A DNA stretch of 64,000 nucleotides, taken from contig CAZCVE010000045.1 in assembly GCA_964502175.1 (NCBI GenBank), forward strand, positions 8,720 to 72,719, given 5' to 3'. The position numbers and the translations under genes were made by a program. The DNA is from JAFLCL01 sp964502175. GTDB lineage: Bacteria > Myxococcota_A > Polyangia > Polyangiales > Sandaracinaceae. Positions 27,330-35,590 of the stretch are shown here, piece by piece. Under the pieces are notes generated by a model that was not told where the DNA came from, did not search any database, and worked only from the letters and a program-made list of their open reading frames with translations. The stretch's first letter is position 1; each line of letters opens with the position of its first letter.

Positions 27330-29480
27330 ATGGACGCCGACATGACCGACTCGACGACGCGGCGTACGGCCTCTGGACCTCGGGGGATCCTCGTGGGGCT
27401 CGCGCTCCTCACGTCGATCTCGGCCTGGATCTCCGCATGCGACGCCGCGCCGAGCTCGCGCACGTGCTCGACGGCCAGCGACTGCCCCCGGGGTCAGCAG
27501 TGCCTCGATCGGGTCTGCCGACCCTCCACGGTGGGTCGCGACGCGAGCACGAGCGACGCGCCCTCGACCGATCCGACGCGCGTCGTGAGCATCCGCGTCG
27601 ATCCGATGGCGAGCACGCTGCCCGCCACCGGGAGCGAGGTCACGCAGCGGCTGACCGTGATGGCCACGCAGGCCGACGGTGTCGAGCGCGTGATGCCGGG
27701 CGCGCTCTTCGTGCTCGGCGCGGGTCCGCTCGGTCGCATGGACGCCGACACGTTCCGATCGCCCGGCACCGTCGGCGGCACGGCGGTCGTCAGCGTCACG
27801 CTCGCCGTCGGCGGTGAGGTGCACCACGCGAACGCGACCATCACGGTGGAGGTCTCGCGCACCGAGATCGGGATGGGCGTGCCCGCCGACATCGCGGCGC
27901 GCTTCGACGCCGCGACGCCCGACGCCGACCCCGCGCTCGTACCGAGCGTGCTCTATCCGCTCGCGGGCGCGGTGATGCCGCTCAACGTGGCGCCGCCGAG
28001 CGTGCAGTGGGCGCCGTTCGCGGCAGCAGCGGGCGAGATCGTGCGCGTGCGCATGACGCGTCCTCACGCGAGCGTGACGTCGTACGTCGCGGCGACCGAG
28101 CCGTTCGATCACTCGCTCCTCCTCGGGCGCGACGGCTGGCACTCGGTCGCGGAGTCGGACGCGGGCGAGCCGATCGTCGTCGAGGTCGACCGTCTCGTTC
28201 CGCGCGAGGGCGGTGGTGACGCGCTCTCGGGCAGCACGCCGCTCACGTTCCGCACGGCGCGCGGAAGCCTGTTCGGCAAGATCTACTTCTGGGATCTGAG
28301 CCAGGGCCGCACCGAGACGATCGATCCGATCGGCGGCACGCGCGAGGTCACCGTGCCCGCGCCCGCGCCGAGCCCGAGCGGCAGCCGCTGCGTGGCGTGC
28401 CACACGGTCTCGCGTGACGGTCGCTGGCTCTTCGGTCGTCGCGAAGACGGCGCGGCGATGCAGTTCGATCTCACGACCTCGCTCGCGGGCGATCCGTCGC
28501 CCACGCGGCACGCGCCCGTGGCCACGCGCCTGCTCACCGGCACCTTCGATCCCACCGGCAACCTGCTCGTGGGCATGGCCGACGGCTGGGCGGGCGCGAT
28601 GATGATCGCCGATGCGAACACAGGCGCCGACTCGGGCATCGGCGGTCTGCCGTCGAGCGGCGTGTCGTTCCCGTCGTGGTCACCGAACGGCGCGAGCATC
28701 GCGTACGCAGGCAACGCGGCCGTGGCCCCCGGCGATGGTCAGCCCGTCGACGGCGACATCCTCGTGCTCCCGCGCGCGACCGAGACTCCGCTCACGTTCG
28801 GCGCGCCCGTGATGTTGCACGACGGCGCCTCGCTCGCAGGCGCGCCGGAGGGCGGCACCTGCGACACGCACCCGGTGTGGTCGCCCGACGATGCGTTGCT
28901 CGTGTTCCAGCATGGCCAGCGCGCGTTCAGCTTCGTGCCGGGTACGGGCGAGGTCCCGCCCGGCGCGCTCTACGCGATGCGCCCCGACGGCTCGAGCCTC
29001 GTGCGCCTCGACAACTTCGCGGGCGGACCCACGTCGGCGAGCGCGTACTTCCCCAACTTCGCGCCGTACGTCACGAACGAAGACGACGGCCACCGCTACT
29101 ACTGGGTCGCGTTCTATTCGCGCCGCGACTACGGCAACGAGCGCGCAGGCGCGCGCAACCTGAGGCAGCTGTGGGTGGGCGCGATCGACGTCGACGCGAC
29201 GGGCGGCGATCCGTCGTTCGTCCCGTACTGGATCCCCGGCCAAGACCGCACCGTGCACAACATCGCGGCCTACTGGGCGCCCGAGCCGTGCCGTCCCACG
29301 GGCGTGGGCTGCAGCACGTCGAGCGAGTGCTGCTCGGACATCTGCGATCCCGACGCCGACGTGTGCGCGCCGCCCCCCGAAGAGATGTGCCGCCGCGACG
29401 GCGAGACGTGCGGCGGCACCGACGACTGCTGCGGCGAAGCCGAGTGCGTCGCCAACGTCTGCATCGGCCCACCGAGCTGA
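27330..29480 (+). CDS. lipoprotein with TolB/PD40-like propeller and a CxxCH motif
   Basis: 716 residues; ATG at 27330 preferred, ATG at 27342 equally possible. The leader ends with ISAC, a lipobox. A Cys-rich start (CSTASDCPRGQQCLDRVC) is followed by an Ig-like region and then a propeller built of PD40-type blades, for example PSWSPNGASIAYAGNA and DTHPVWSPDDALLVFQHG. At about residue 355 there is CVACHTVSRDGRWLFG, a CxxCH heme c-binding site, which suggests a cytochrome-like or electron-transfer role. The tail has repeated Cys pairs (CCSDICDPDADVCAP, CGGTDDCCGEAECV), like myxobacterial surface proteins. The gene starts about 80-190 bases from the divergent kinase, so the two may share a regulatory region. 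Confidence 0.72.
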   Translation: MDADMTDSTTRRTASGPRGILVGLALLTSISAWISACDAAPSSRTCSTASDCPRGQQCLDRVCRPSTVGRDASTSDAPSTDPTRVVSIRVDPMASTLPATGSEVTQRLTVMATQADGVERVMPGALFVLGAGPLGRMDADTFRSPGTVGGTAVVSVTLAVGGEVHHANATITVEVSRTEIGMGVPADIAARFDAATPDADPALVPSVLYPLAGAVMPLNVAPPSVQWAPFAAAAGEIVRVRMTRPHASVTSYVAATEPFDHSLLLGRDGWHSVAESDAGEPIVVEVDRLVPREGGGDALSGSTPLTFRTARGSLFGKIYFWDLSQGRTETIDPIGGTREVTVPAPAPSPSGSRCVACHTVSRDGRWLFGRREDGAAMQFDLTTSLAGDPSPTRHAPVATRLLTGTFDPTGNLLVGMADGWAGAMMIADANTGADSGIGGLPSSGVSFPSWSPNGASIAYAGNAAVAPGDGQPVDGDILVLPRATETPLTFGAPVMLHDGASLAGAPEGGTCDTHPVWSPDDALLVFQHGQRAFSFVPGTGEVPPGALYAMRPDGSSLVRLDNFAGGPTSASAYFPNFAPYVTNEDDGHRYYWVAFYSRRDYGNERAGARNLRQLWVGAIDVDATGGDPSFVPYWIPGQDRTVHNIAAYWAPEPCRPTGVGCSTSSECCSDICDPDADVCAPPPEEMCRRDGETCGGTDDCCGEAECVANVCIGPPS

Positions 29481-30067
29481 CCACGAGAAAGAGAAGCCCC
29501 TCCCTGCGGGAGGGGTTGGGGAGGGTCAGCAAGGCCGCGCCCAACACGAGGAAGCGGAACGCAGAAGCGAAGGCGGAGGAGGAAGCGAGACGCGGAAGCG
29601 AACGTGACCGCGGAAGCGGAAGAACGCGGAAGCGGAAGAGAACGCGGAAGTGCCAACGCCCGAGCAAGCAATCCCCGCCCGCCAGCGGGAGGGGCCGTGG
29701 GAGGGGACGCGAGAGCCACCCAAGCACGCTCGCGATTGACCTCGAGCTCGTTACCGCCTCTCCGCGACCTGCAGCGTGAGACTCACTGGTCACGCGCGCC
29801 TGCGCATGGCGAGGCTGGGATCTGCGTTGCTCTTCGCACTGGCACGACGCGATGGTGAACCAGCGTGTCTGCGTTGCGGCGTTCAAGCGCTCCGAAGATT
29901 CTCGTTTTGACCGCGAGGTGTCATCGCTTTCTCGGTCGCTTTTTCTTCGGACTCCTCGAGACTGAGCCCGGTCCGCGCGATCACCTTCTCGTGTCCGCGT
30001 TCTCTTCTTCGTGACGCGGCTTTGCGGACCCTCCCCAACCCCTCCCATGCGGGAGGGGCTTTGCTCC
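29481..30067. other. non-coding interval with long inverted repeat ends
   Basis: 587 bases between two convergent genes and without a convincing gene. Both ends carry a hairpin with an 8-base-pair stem of cccctccc/gggagggg (29497-29515 and 30040-30059), and the two ends match each other in inverted orientation over about 60 bases (ends at 29494 and 30062). The interior from 29560 to 29660 is purine-rich with loose repeats of cgcggaagcggaag. Each hairpin sits close after a stop (about 16 and 8 bases), so both might end transcription. Confidence 0.55.
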
Positions 30068-30499
30068 TCAGCGGCCGAGCGCGAGGAGCGCTGACGCGAG
30101 GTCGTCGCTCGGGTGCACGCGCTCCTTCGCGAGCACGTCGCGCGCGACGCGTGAGAGCTCGCGTCGGCTGTCGACCACGCGGAGGCCGTCGAGCTCGCCG
30201 CTGAGCCACGAGATCGCGGTGAGCGCGCCGCGGATCACGGGCGACCGGACGGCGAGCAAGAGGCCCATGTCGAGCGGCTCGGCCTTGCCGCGGTGACGCG
30301 CGCGGTGCTGGCCCGCGGCCTGACGCGCGGCCGCGCTGATGCCGGAGGCGTCGAGCACGTCGACCACCACGAGGAAGCGCTCGCGCCGCGCGATGAACGC
30401 GTCGATCGCGTCCGTCAGTTGCTGCATCTCCGCGCGATCGACGGGGCCCGTGGCCTCGGCGAGGACCACGGGTGCCAGCGTTCGGATCGTGACCGTCAC
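30068..30499 (-). CDS. SpoIIAA-like (STAS-fold) protein
   Basis: 143 residues from a GTG at 30499. The start TVTIRTLAPVVLAEATGPVD is followed by an alternating pattern of strands and helices typical of the SpoIIAA-like family, with RFLVVVDVLDASGISAAARQ in the middle. The family includes small proteins of anti-anti-sigma type and others of no known role. No serine at the classical phosphorylation site can be confirmed by eye. It stands alone, convergent with the propeller lipoprotein upstream in the window and 45 bases from the next minus-strand gene stop. Probably cytoplasmic. Confidence 0.6.
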   Translation of the reverse strand: MTVTIRTLAPVVLAEATGPVDRAEMQQLTDAIDAFIARRERFLVVVDVLDASGISAAARQAAGQHRARHRGKAEPLDMGLLLAVRSPVIRGALTAISWLSGELDGLRVVDSRRELSRVARDVLAKERVHPSDDLASALLALGR

Positions 30500-30544
30500 G
30501 CCCCGTCCTTACGAGATCGGTTCGGGCCGGTCACTGCGAGCGAA

Positions 30545-32395
30545 TCAGCCGTTGCGGATGCAGTAGACGGGCTGGGGCGTGTTGCAGAAGGCGGCGCTCG
30601 CGCCCGACCAGTCGCGGTTGCCGGTCGTGTCGCCGTAGGCGCCGCGCTGTGAGCTGCTCGCGCTCGACCAGTCGGTGCACGTCATCGACGGATTGAGCTC
30701 GTCGAGCGTCACGCCGGTGCCGGTCCACGTGCGGAGGTCCGTCGTCGCGGGTCGCGTGCCGTCGGCGCGGAGCACCACGGGTGAGGTCGTGTCGATCTCC
30801 GCCAGCGTGCGCACCGCGACGTGACCGTCGACGCGCAGCCACGGGAACGCGCGCGTGCTCACGCGCGAGTACGCGCTCGATGCTGCGAGGCCCACGAGCG
30901 CGACGTAGCTCCCCGGCAGGCCAGCCGCGACCGCGTCGGCGCCGCAGCGCGTGTCCATCGCAGCGCGGCCTGCGTTGCCGGCGAACGACTCGGTCGAGAG
31001 GAAGAGCAACGTCGCGTTGCGCGCGGGTCGCGGGCCCGGGATCACGGGGCCGTCCGTGCCCGTCGTGTCGAGCTGGAAGCAGCCGAGCTGGGCCGGCCCT
31101 GCGCAGTTCATCGCGTTGCCGGTGTGCGCCGTCCAGCGGTCACCGCCCGCGCTCGCCGTGCTGCCGGCGATCCCGAGCGCGCTGAACCCGCTCGTGCTCG
31201 TGAAGCCCGCGCACGTCTCGGACGCGAGCGTCGAGAACACCGATCCATCGAGGCGCGTGTTGCTCCACCGCCACGGCACCAGGGTGCCCGACGTGTCCGC
31301 GTAGCGCGTGCCCGTCTCGTCGACCGAGAGGGGGTTGAGGAGCCGCGCCGCGAGCAAGTCCGCGAGCGTCGCAGCGAGCGGCGTTCCGTCGGGACGCACC
31401 CAAGGTCCGCGAGCGCCCGCGAAGCGCGTCGCGAAGCTCTCGGCCGGCGTGAGGCCGCTGAAGAACGCGACGTAAGCGCCCGGCAGACCCGCCGTGGACG
31501 CGATGTCCGAGCAGAGCATGTCGGCCTCGGCGGCCGCGGGCATGGGACTGCCGCTCAGCGCGCCGCCGAACACACGGCTCGTGAGGAACGCGACACGACC
31601 GAGCGCGCCCGTCGTGAAGCGGACCGTCGTGTCCGCCGTGACGACGACGTCGCACGTCGGGCCCGCACAGCCTGCCACGCTCCACGACGTCACGCCCTGC
31701 CAGCGCGCCGCCCGCGTGATCACGATGCGAACGGCGGTGCCGGGATCGAGGTCGAACGTGCAGTCGCCCGCGGCCGTGCAGGGCGTGGTGTCGGGCAGTC
31801 GCGTGTTGGTCTCCGCCGTCCACAGCTCGACCGTGTTGCCCGTCGGTGAGCCGCTCGTCAGCGTGACCGTGAGGCGGCGCGTGACGTGCGCGTCGGGAGG
31901 CACGTACGCGTCGGGCGGCGTGAACGCGTCAGGGCTCGTGTACGCATCGGGCGCCGTGTACGCGTCCGGGACGTACGCATCGGGCGGCGAGACATACGCG
32001 TCCGGATCGACGGCCGCGTCGGCCGCCCACGCATCGTCTGTGACGACGACGCGCGCGTCGTCGGTCGCGGTGTCCATCGGCATCGCGGCATCGACCACGA
32101 CCATGGCGTCGGGCGTGCCGACGTCATGACTCGTGCGTGCGTCTGGCGTGCCCGCGTCGACGAGACCGCCGTCGCGGCCTCCCGCGTCCGTTGTGCCCGC
32201 GTCCGACGAGCCTGCGTCGATGATGCTCGCGTCTGTGCCGACTGCGGCGTCGGGCTCCTCGATCACGAATGTGCCGAAGGGCGTGACGAGCGAGCAGCCT
32301 GCGAGGCCGCCCGCGAGCACGAGAGAGGTCGCGAGGCGAGACAGGCTCGGTGCGTGAGCGAGAGGCAGGGTGGGGAGCGAAGGAATGGCGCGCAT
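30545..32395 (-). CDS. lipoprotein with two DUF1554 domains
   Basis: 616 residues. The leader ends in the lipobox LAGC. An Asp-Ala-Tyr linker follows with repeats of the type PDAYVSPPDAYVPDAYTAP. The first domain (about 265-445) contains VFGGALSGSPMPAAAEADML, GPWVRPDGTPLA and a closing QLGCFQLD; the second (about 458-616) contains LLFLSTESFAGNAGRAAMD, TDWSSASSSQRGAYG and the end PVYCIRNG. Both match the DUF1554 pattern, best known from surface proteins of Leptospira and found in myxobacteria. Cysteines appear in equivalent places in the two copies. The start lies 14 bases after the stop of a TPR-type gene, so the two are one unit. A surface adhesin-like role is inferred only. Confidence 0.78.
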   Translation of the reverse strand: MRAIPSLPTLPLAHAPSLSRLATSLVLAGGLAGCSLVTPFGTFVIEEPDAAVGTDASIIDAGSSDAGTTDAGGRDGGLVDAGTPDARTSHDVGTPDAMVVVDAAMPMDTATDDARVVVTDDAWAADAAVDPDAYVSPPDAYVPDAYTAPDAYTSPDAFTPPDAYVPPDAHVTRRLTVTLTSGSPTGNTVELWTAETNTRLPDTTPCTAAGDCTFDLDPGTAVRIVITRAARWQGVTSWSVAGCAGPTCDVVVTADTTVRFTTGALGRVAFLTSRVFGGALSGSPMPAAAEADMLCSDIASTAGLPGAYVAFFSGLTPAESFATRFAGARGPWVRPDGTPLAATLADLLAARLLNPLSVDETGTRYADTSGTLVPWRWSNTRLDGSVFSTLASETCAGFTSTSGFSALGIAGSTASAGGDRWTAHTGNAMNCAGPAQLGCFQLDTTGTDGPVIPGPRPARNATLLFLSTESFAGNAGRAAMDTRCGADAVAAGLPGSYVALVGLAASSAYSRVSTRAFPWLRVDGHVAVRTLAEIDTTSPVVLRADGTRPATTDLRTWTGTGVTLDELNPSMTCTDWSSASSSQRGAYGDTTGNRDWSGASAAFCNTPQPVYCIRNG

Positions 32396-32409
32396 CGAGG
32401 CCTCCGGAG

Positions 32410-33402
32410 TCAGAAGGAGAGGGTCAGCGCGGCGCCGCAGCCGCGGGTGTCACAGGCGACCTCGAGCGGCGGTGGGCGCGACGGCTGCTCGTCCGTCAGC
32501 ACCAGCAAGAGGACGACACCGACGGCGGCCGTCACGGCGCCACCGATGAGGAGCCCGTCCGTGGCGAGCGCGAGCGCCGTGCCTTCGTCGCGGCGCGCCG
32601 CAGCGCTCGGCGGACACGTGAGATCCACGCCGCACTCGGCCTCGAGCGAGCCGTACCGATCGAGCGCGAGGCCGCCGGTGATGGCGCCCGCGATCAGCGC
32701 TGCCGCGCCGACTCCCAGCACCGCATAGCCGACGGGCGACGGCGTCGTGTCGGGCGATGGGCCGTCAGCGCCGGCGGCATCCGAGGGAAGGGTGCCAGTC
32801 TGATGGGTGCCAGTCTGATGGGTGCCAGTCTGATCGGGGCCAGTCTGATCGGGGCCAGTCTGATCGGTGCCGGGGCGGAGGGTGCCAGTCTCTGGCTGGG
32901 TGCCAGTCTCTGGCTGGGTGCCAGTCTGGTCTGCGCTCGTTCCTTCGGGGCCGGGTCGCGCGGAGCCCTCGCCTTGTCCCGCGAGCTGCGCCTCGAGCGC
33001 CGCGAGGCGGTGTCGCAGGAGCGCCACGTTCTCGATGTCGCGTCCGAGCGTCAGGTACTGGCGGAGCGCGGTGGCCGCGGCCTCGAGCTGTCCGGCGTCG
33101 CGGCGCGCGATGTAGAGGTTGTAGAGGAGGTCTGCGTTCTCGGAGAGCTCGTAGGCGCGCTCGAGCTCGGTCGCGGCCTCCGCGAAGTGGCCGAGATCGT
33201 AGTGCGACTGCCCCAGGCGAAAGTGTGCGCGGGCCTCCTCTACGCGCTCCGCCTCCGTCGCGGGCGTCGTGGGCGTCGTGGGCGTCGTGGGCGTCGTGGC
33301 CGACGGGCTCCCTTGCGCGTACGCGCGCGACGCGGGGGCGAGCGACACGAGCACGCCGACGAGGAGGAGCGCGAGCGAGGTGCGTGGGCTCGAGGGGGAC
33401 AT
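32410..33402 (-). CDS. exported TPR protein with tandem QTG repeats
   Basis: 330 residues from the ATG at 33402. A signal peptide (SLALLLVGVLVSLAPASRAYA) is followed by TPR helices (ARAHFRLGQSHYDLGHFAEA, ADLLYNLYIARRDAGQLEAA). Then a repeated linker occurs with units QTGPD, QTGTH and QPETG, then two hydrophobic segments (VGYAVLGVGAAALIAGAITG and LLIGGAVTAAVGVVLLLVL) and a beta-rich end. It shares the plan signal - TPR - anchor with proteins at 19874-20713 and 42719-43609. The DUF1554 lipoprotein follows 14 bases downstream. Likely an envelope scaffold or partner; no enzymatic motif. Confidence 0.72.
   Translation of the reverse strand: MSPSSPRTSLALLLVGVLVSLAPASRAYAQGSPSATTPTTPTTPTTPATEAERVEEARAHFRLGQSHYDLGHFAEAATELERAYELSENADLLYNLYIARRDAGQLEAAATALRQYLTLGRDIENVALLRHRLAALEAQLAGQGEGSARPGPEGTSADQTGTQPETGTQPETGTLRPGTDQTGPDQTGPDQTGTHQTGTHQTGTLPSDAAGADGPSPDTTPSPVGYAVLGVGAAALIAGAITGGLALDRYGSLEAECGVDLTCPPSAAARRDEGTALALATDGLLIGGAVTAAVGVVLLLVLTDEQPSRPPPLEVACDTRGCGAALTLSF
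32791..32934. repeat. 15- and 18-base tandem repeats in the TPR protein gene
   Basis: Five nearly perfect 15-base units (ggtgccagtctgatg and one-base variants) at 32791-32865, one degenerate unit, then two identical 18-base units (ggtgccagtctctggctg) and a partial one. Unit lengths are multiples of three, so a change in number would only alter the linker length. Confidence 0.85.
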
Positions 33403-33572
33403 GGGCCTCCGGGTGTTTCGCGTGGGCACCCCGAGACCATGACGAGCGCGACGCGCGGCGTGCAGCGTCACGAGTTCGAATCGCGCCTCGAACTAGTTCG
33501 GATTCGCGCGGATCGGCCCGAAACGCTGCGTGAGGCACGCGCTCGTCGCCTTCGACGTGGCAGTCTGATCCC

Positions 33573-34970
33573 GTGCTCCGCGCCCTCCGACGCTACCTGA
33601 GGCTCGCCGCGCTCCGCGCGCCGGACGCCGCCGAGCGCGCGCGCGATGGCGCGCAGTTCGATCGCTGGGCGCAGCCGTGGTTCGTGCTGTACGCCGTGGC
33701 CACGGCGGTGGTGTACGGAGGCGCGATCCTCCTCGCGAGCTGGCCGCTCGACGCGGTGCTGATGCCCGATGCCTCGCAGCGCGAGGCCTTCGCGCTGCTC
33801 CGCACGACGAACGTGCTCGTCGCGATCGCCTCGCTCGGCGGCCTCTTCGTGCGCGCGGTCCGGCGTCACGCGCTCGCGTGGTGCGGGCTCTCGTTCGTCG
33901 CGTACGCGGTCGGCGGCTCGTTCCACGCGAGCGCGCTGCCCCACGATCCGTTCTTCTGGCCCGCGGTGTTCGCGCCGATCGGCGCGAGCGCGTTCCTCGT
34001 GCCGTTCGGCGCGCGCGTCGCATGGACGCTCGCGATCGGCGGTGCGCACCTCGTCACCTGGTACTCGCGCAGGCCCGAGGCCTGGAGCGATCCGGAGACG
34101 CTGCCTTCGATCGGCCTCTACGCGAACTCGATCGTCTTCTCGATCGGCCTCGGGCACGTCGTCTACCTGATCGCGTGGCAGATCTTCCGCGACCGCAAGA
34201 AGCAGCGCGCGATGGCGGTGGAGCTCGCCGCGTGGAACGACCGCCTGCGCCGCGAGGTCGACGCGCGCACCGCGGACCTGCGTCGGCTCGCGCGTCGGCT
34301 CGAGGACGTTCACGAGGACGAGCGTCGTCGGCTCGCCCACGAGCTCCACGACGAGCTCGGTCAGTCGCTCACCGCGCTGCGCCTCGAGGTGGCGGTGCTC
34401 GGCCGACACGGCCTCTCGCGGGAGCAGCGCCGCGCGCTCGACGTGCGCCTCGACGAGCTCCTCGAGTCCGTGCAGTGGACCGTGAGCTCGCTTCGACCCA
34501 AGCCGCTCGAGGAGAAGGGTCTCGTGCCTGCGTGCGAGTGGCTGCTCTCGCGCTTCTCGGGGCAGACGGGCCTCGACGTGGACTCCTCGCTCGACGACGC
34601 GGTCGCGCCCTCGGCGGTGACGAGCCTCGCCGTCTTCCGCGTGCTGCAGGAGGCGCTCACGAACGTGGGCAAGCACGCGGAGGCGAGCGGCGTCGCGGTG
34701 TCTCTCCGCACCGAGGGCGAGCAGATCGTGCTCGAGATCGCGGACGACGGCGTGGGCTTCGAAGGCGACGGCGCGATCGGCGGGGTGGCTGCGGAGAACG
34801 GCGGTCACGGCCTCCTCGGCATGCGCGAGCGGGCGCTCGCGATCGGCGGGACGGTCGAGGTGATCGGCCGTCACGTCGGTGCGGACGGACAAGCCGCGGG
34901 CGCGCGCGTGGTGTTGCGCGTGCCGATCCACGCACCGAACGACGTGGTGCACGCGACGGAGGCGACGTGA
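33573..34970 (+). CDS. sensor histidine kinase, NarX/HisKA_3 type
   Basis: 465 residues from a GTG at 33573. The N-terminal 200 residues contain five or six hydrophobic segments (for example PWFVLYAVATAVVYGGAILL and LAIGGAHLVTWY) that would form a membrane sensor of unknown ligand. The phosphoacceptor region is DERRRLAHELHDELGQSLTA, with H at HELHDELGQ, as in HisKA_3 kinases. The ATPase domain has NVGKHAEAS (N box), DDGVGF (G1) and GHGLLGMRERA (G2). The stop overlaps the start of a NarL-type response regulator (GTGA), making a standard two-component operon. No sequence feature identifies the signal. Confidence 0.9.
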   Translation: MLRALRRYLRLAALRAPDAAERARDGAQFDRWAQPWFVLYAVATAVVYGGAILLASWPLDAVLMPDASQREAFALLRTTNVLVAIASLGGLFVRAVRRHALAWCGLSFVAYAVGGSFHASALPHDPFFWPAVFAPIGASAFLVPFGARVAWTLAIGGAHLVTWYSRRPEAWSDPETLPSIGLYANSIVFSIGLGHVVYLIAWQIFRDRKKQRAMAVELAAWNDRLRREVDARTADLRRLARRLEDVHEDERRRLAHELHDELGQSLTALRLEVAVLGRHGLSREQRRALDVRLDELLESVQWTVSSLRPKPLEEKGLVPACEWLLSRFSGQTGLDVDSSLDDAVAPSAVTSLAVFRVLQEALTNVGKHAEASGVAVSLRTEGEQIVLEIADDGVGFEGDGAIGGVAAENGGHGLLGMRERALAIGGTVEVIGRHVGADGQAAGARVVLRVPIHAPNDVVHATEAT

Positions 34971-35581
34971 CGAAGCGAGTGCTCTTGGCCGACGATCACG
35001 GGATCGTCCTTCACGGCGTGCGCCGACTGCTCGAGCAGGCCGGCGGCTTCGTCGTGGAGGCCGAGGTGCAGAGCGCGCGCGAGGTGCTCCGGCTCGTCGC
35101 GGAGAGGCCTGTCGATCTCCTCGTGCTCGATCTGTCGCTGCCTGGCGGCGGCGGCCTCGAGGTGCTGGGTCGGCTGCGACAGCTCGCGCCGAAGGTGCGC
35201 GTCGTCGTCTACTCGATGTACCCCGAGACGCAGTACGCGAAGGTCGCGCTCGACGCGGGCGCGCGCGCCTACGTGTGCAAGGCGCGCGATCCCGAGACGC
35301 TCCTCGACGCGCTCGCCGTCGTGGCGCGCGGAGGCGTCTACGTCTCGGGGGATCCCGAGGCCGACGAGGTCGAGCCCGTGGGCCCGAACGCGTCGACGGA
35401 GCTCACGTCGCGCGAGGAGCAGATCCTCCAGCTCCTCGCCGAGGCCCGCTCCCCCTCGCAGATCGCCGCCGAGCTCGCGGTCTCGCGCAGCACGGTGAGC
35501 AGCCACATCGGGCAGCTCAAGCGCAAGCTCAACGTCGGCTCGATCGGCGGGCTCGTGCGCCGCGCGATCGAGCGAACGTGA
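34967..35581 (+). CDS. NarL/FixJ-type response regulator
   Basis: 204 residues from a GTG that overlaps the kinase stop. The receiver domain (residues 3-120) has the acidic pair LADDHG, the phospho-aspartate in LLVLDLSLPGGGG, and the lysine in YVCKARD. The output domain (about 145-200) is a LuxR-type helix-turn-helix: ELTSREEQILQLLAEARSPS, QIAAELAVSRSTVSSHIGQL, KRKLNV. It should be phosphorylated by the adjacent kinase and bind DNA as a dimer. Targets are not identified. The next gene, an SRCR lipoprotein, is convergent and ends 9 bases away. Confidence 0.92.
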   Translation: MTKRVLLADDHGIVLHGVRRLLEQAGGFVVEAEVQSAREVLRLVAERPVDLLVLDLSLPGGGGLEVLGRLRQLAPKVRVVVYSMYPETQYAKVALDAGARAYVCKARDPETLLDALAVVARGGVYVSGDPEADEVEPVGPNASTELTSREEQILQLLAEARSPSQIAAELAVSRSTVSSHIGQLKRKLNVGSIGGLVRRAIERT

Positions 35582-35590
35582 CGGCCGACG

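Noticed and set aside
29883..30209. Minus-strand frame of 108 codons near the SpoIIAA-like gene
   Set aside because: Overlaps a real gene in another frame and includes the intergenic palindrome; the text is Arg-rich without structure.
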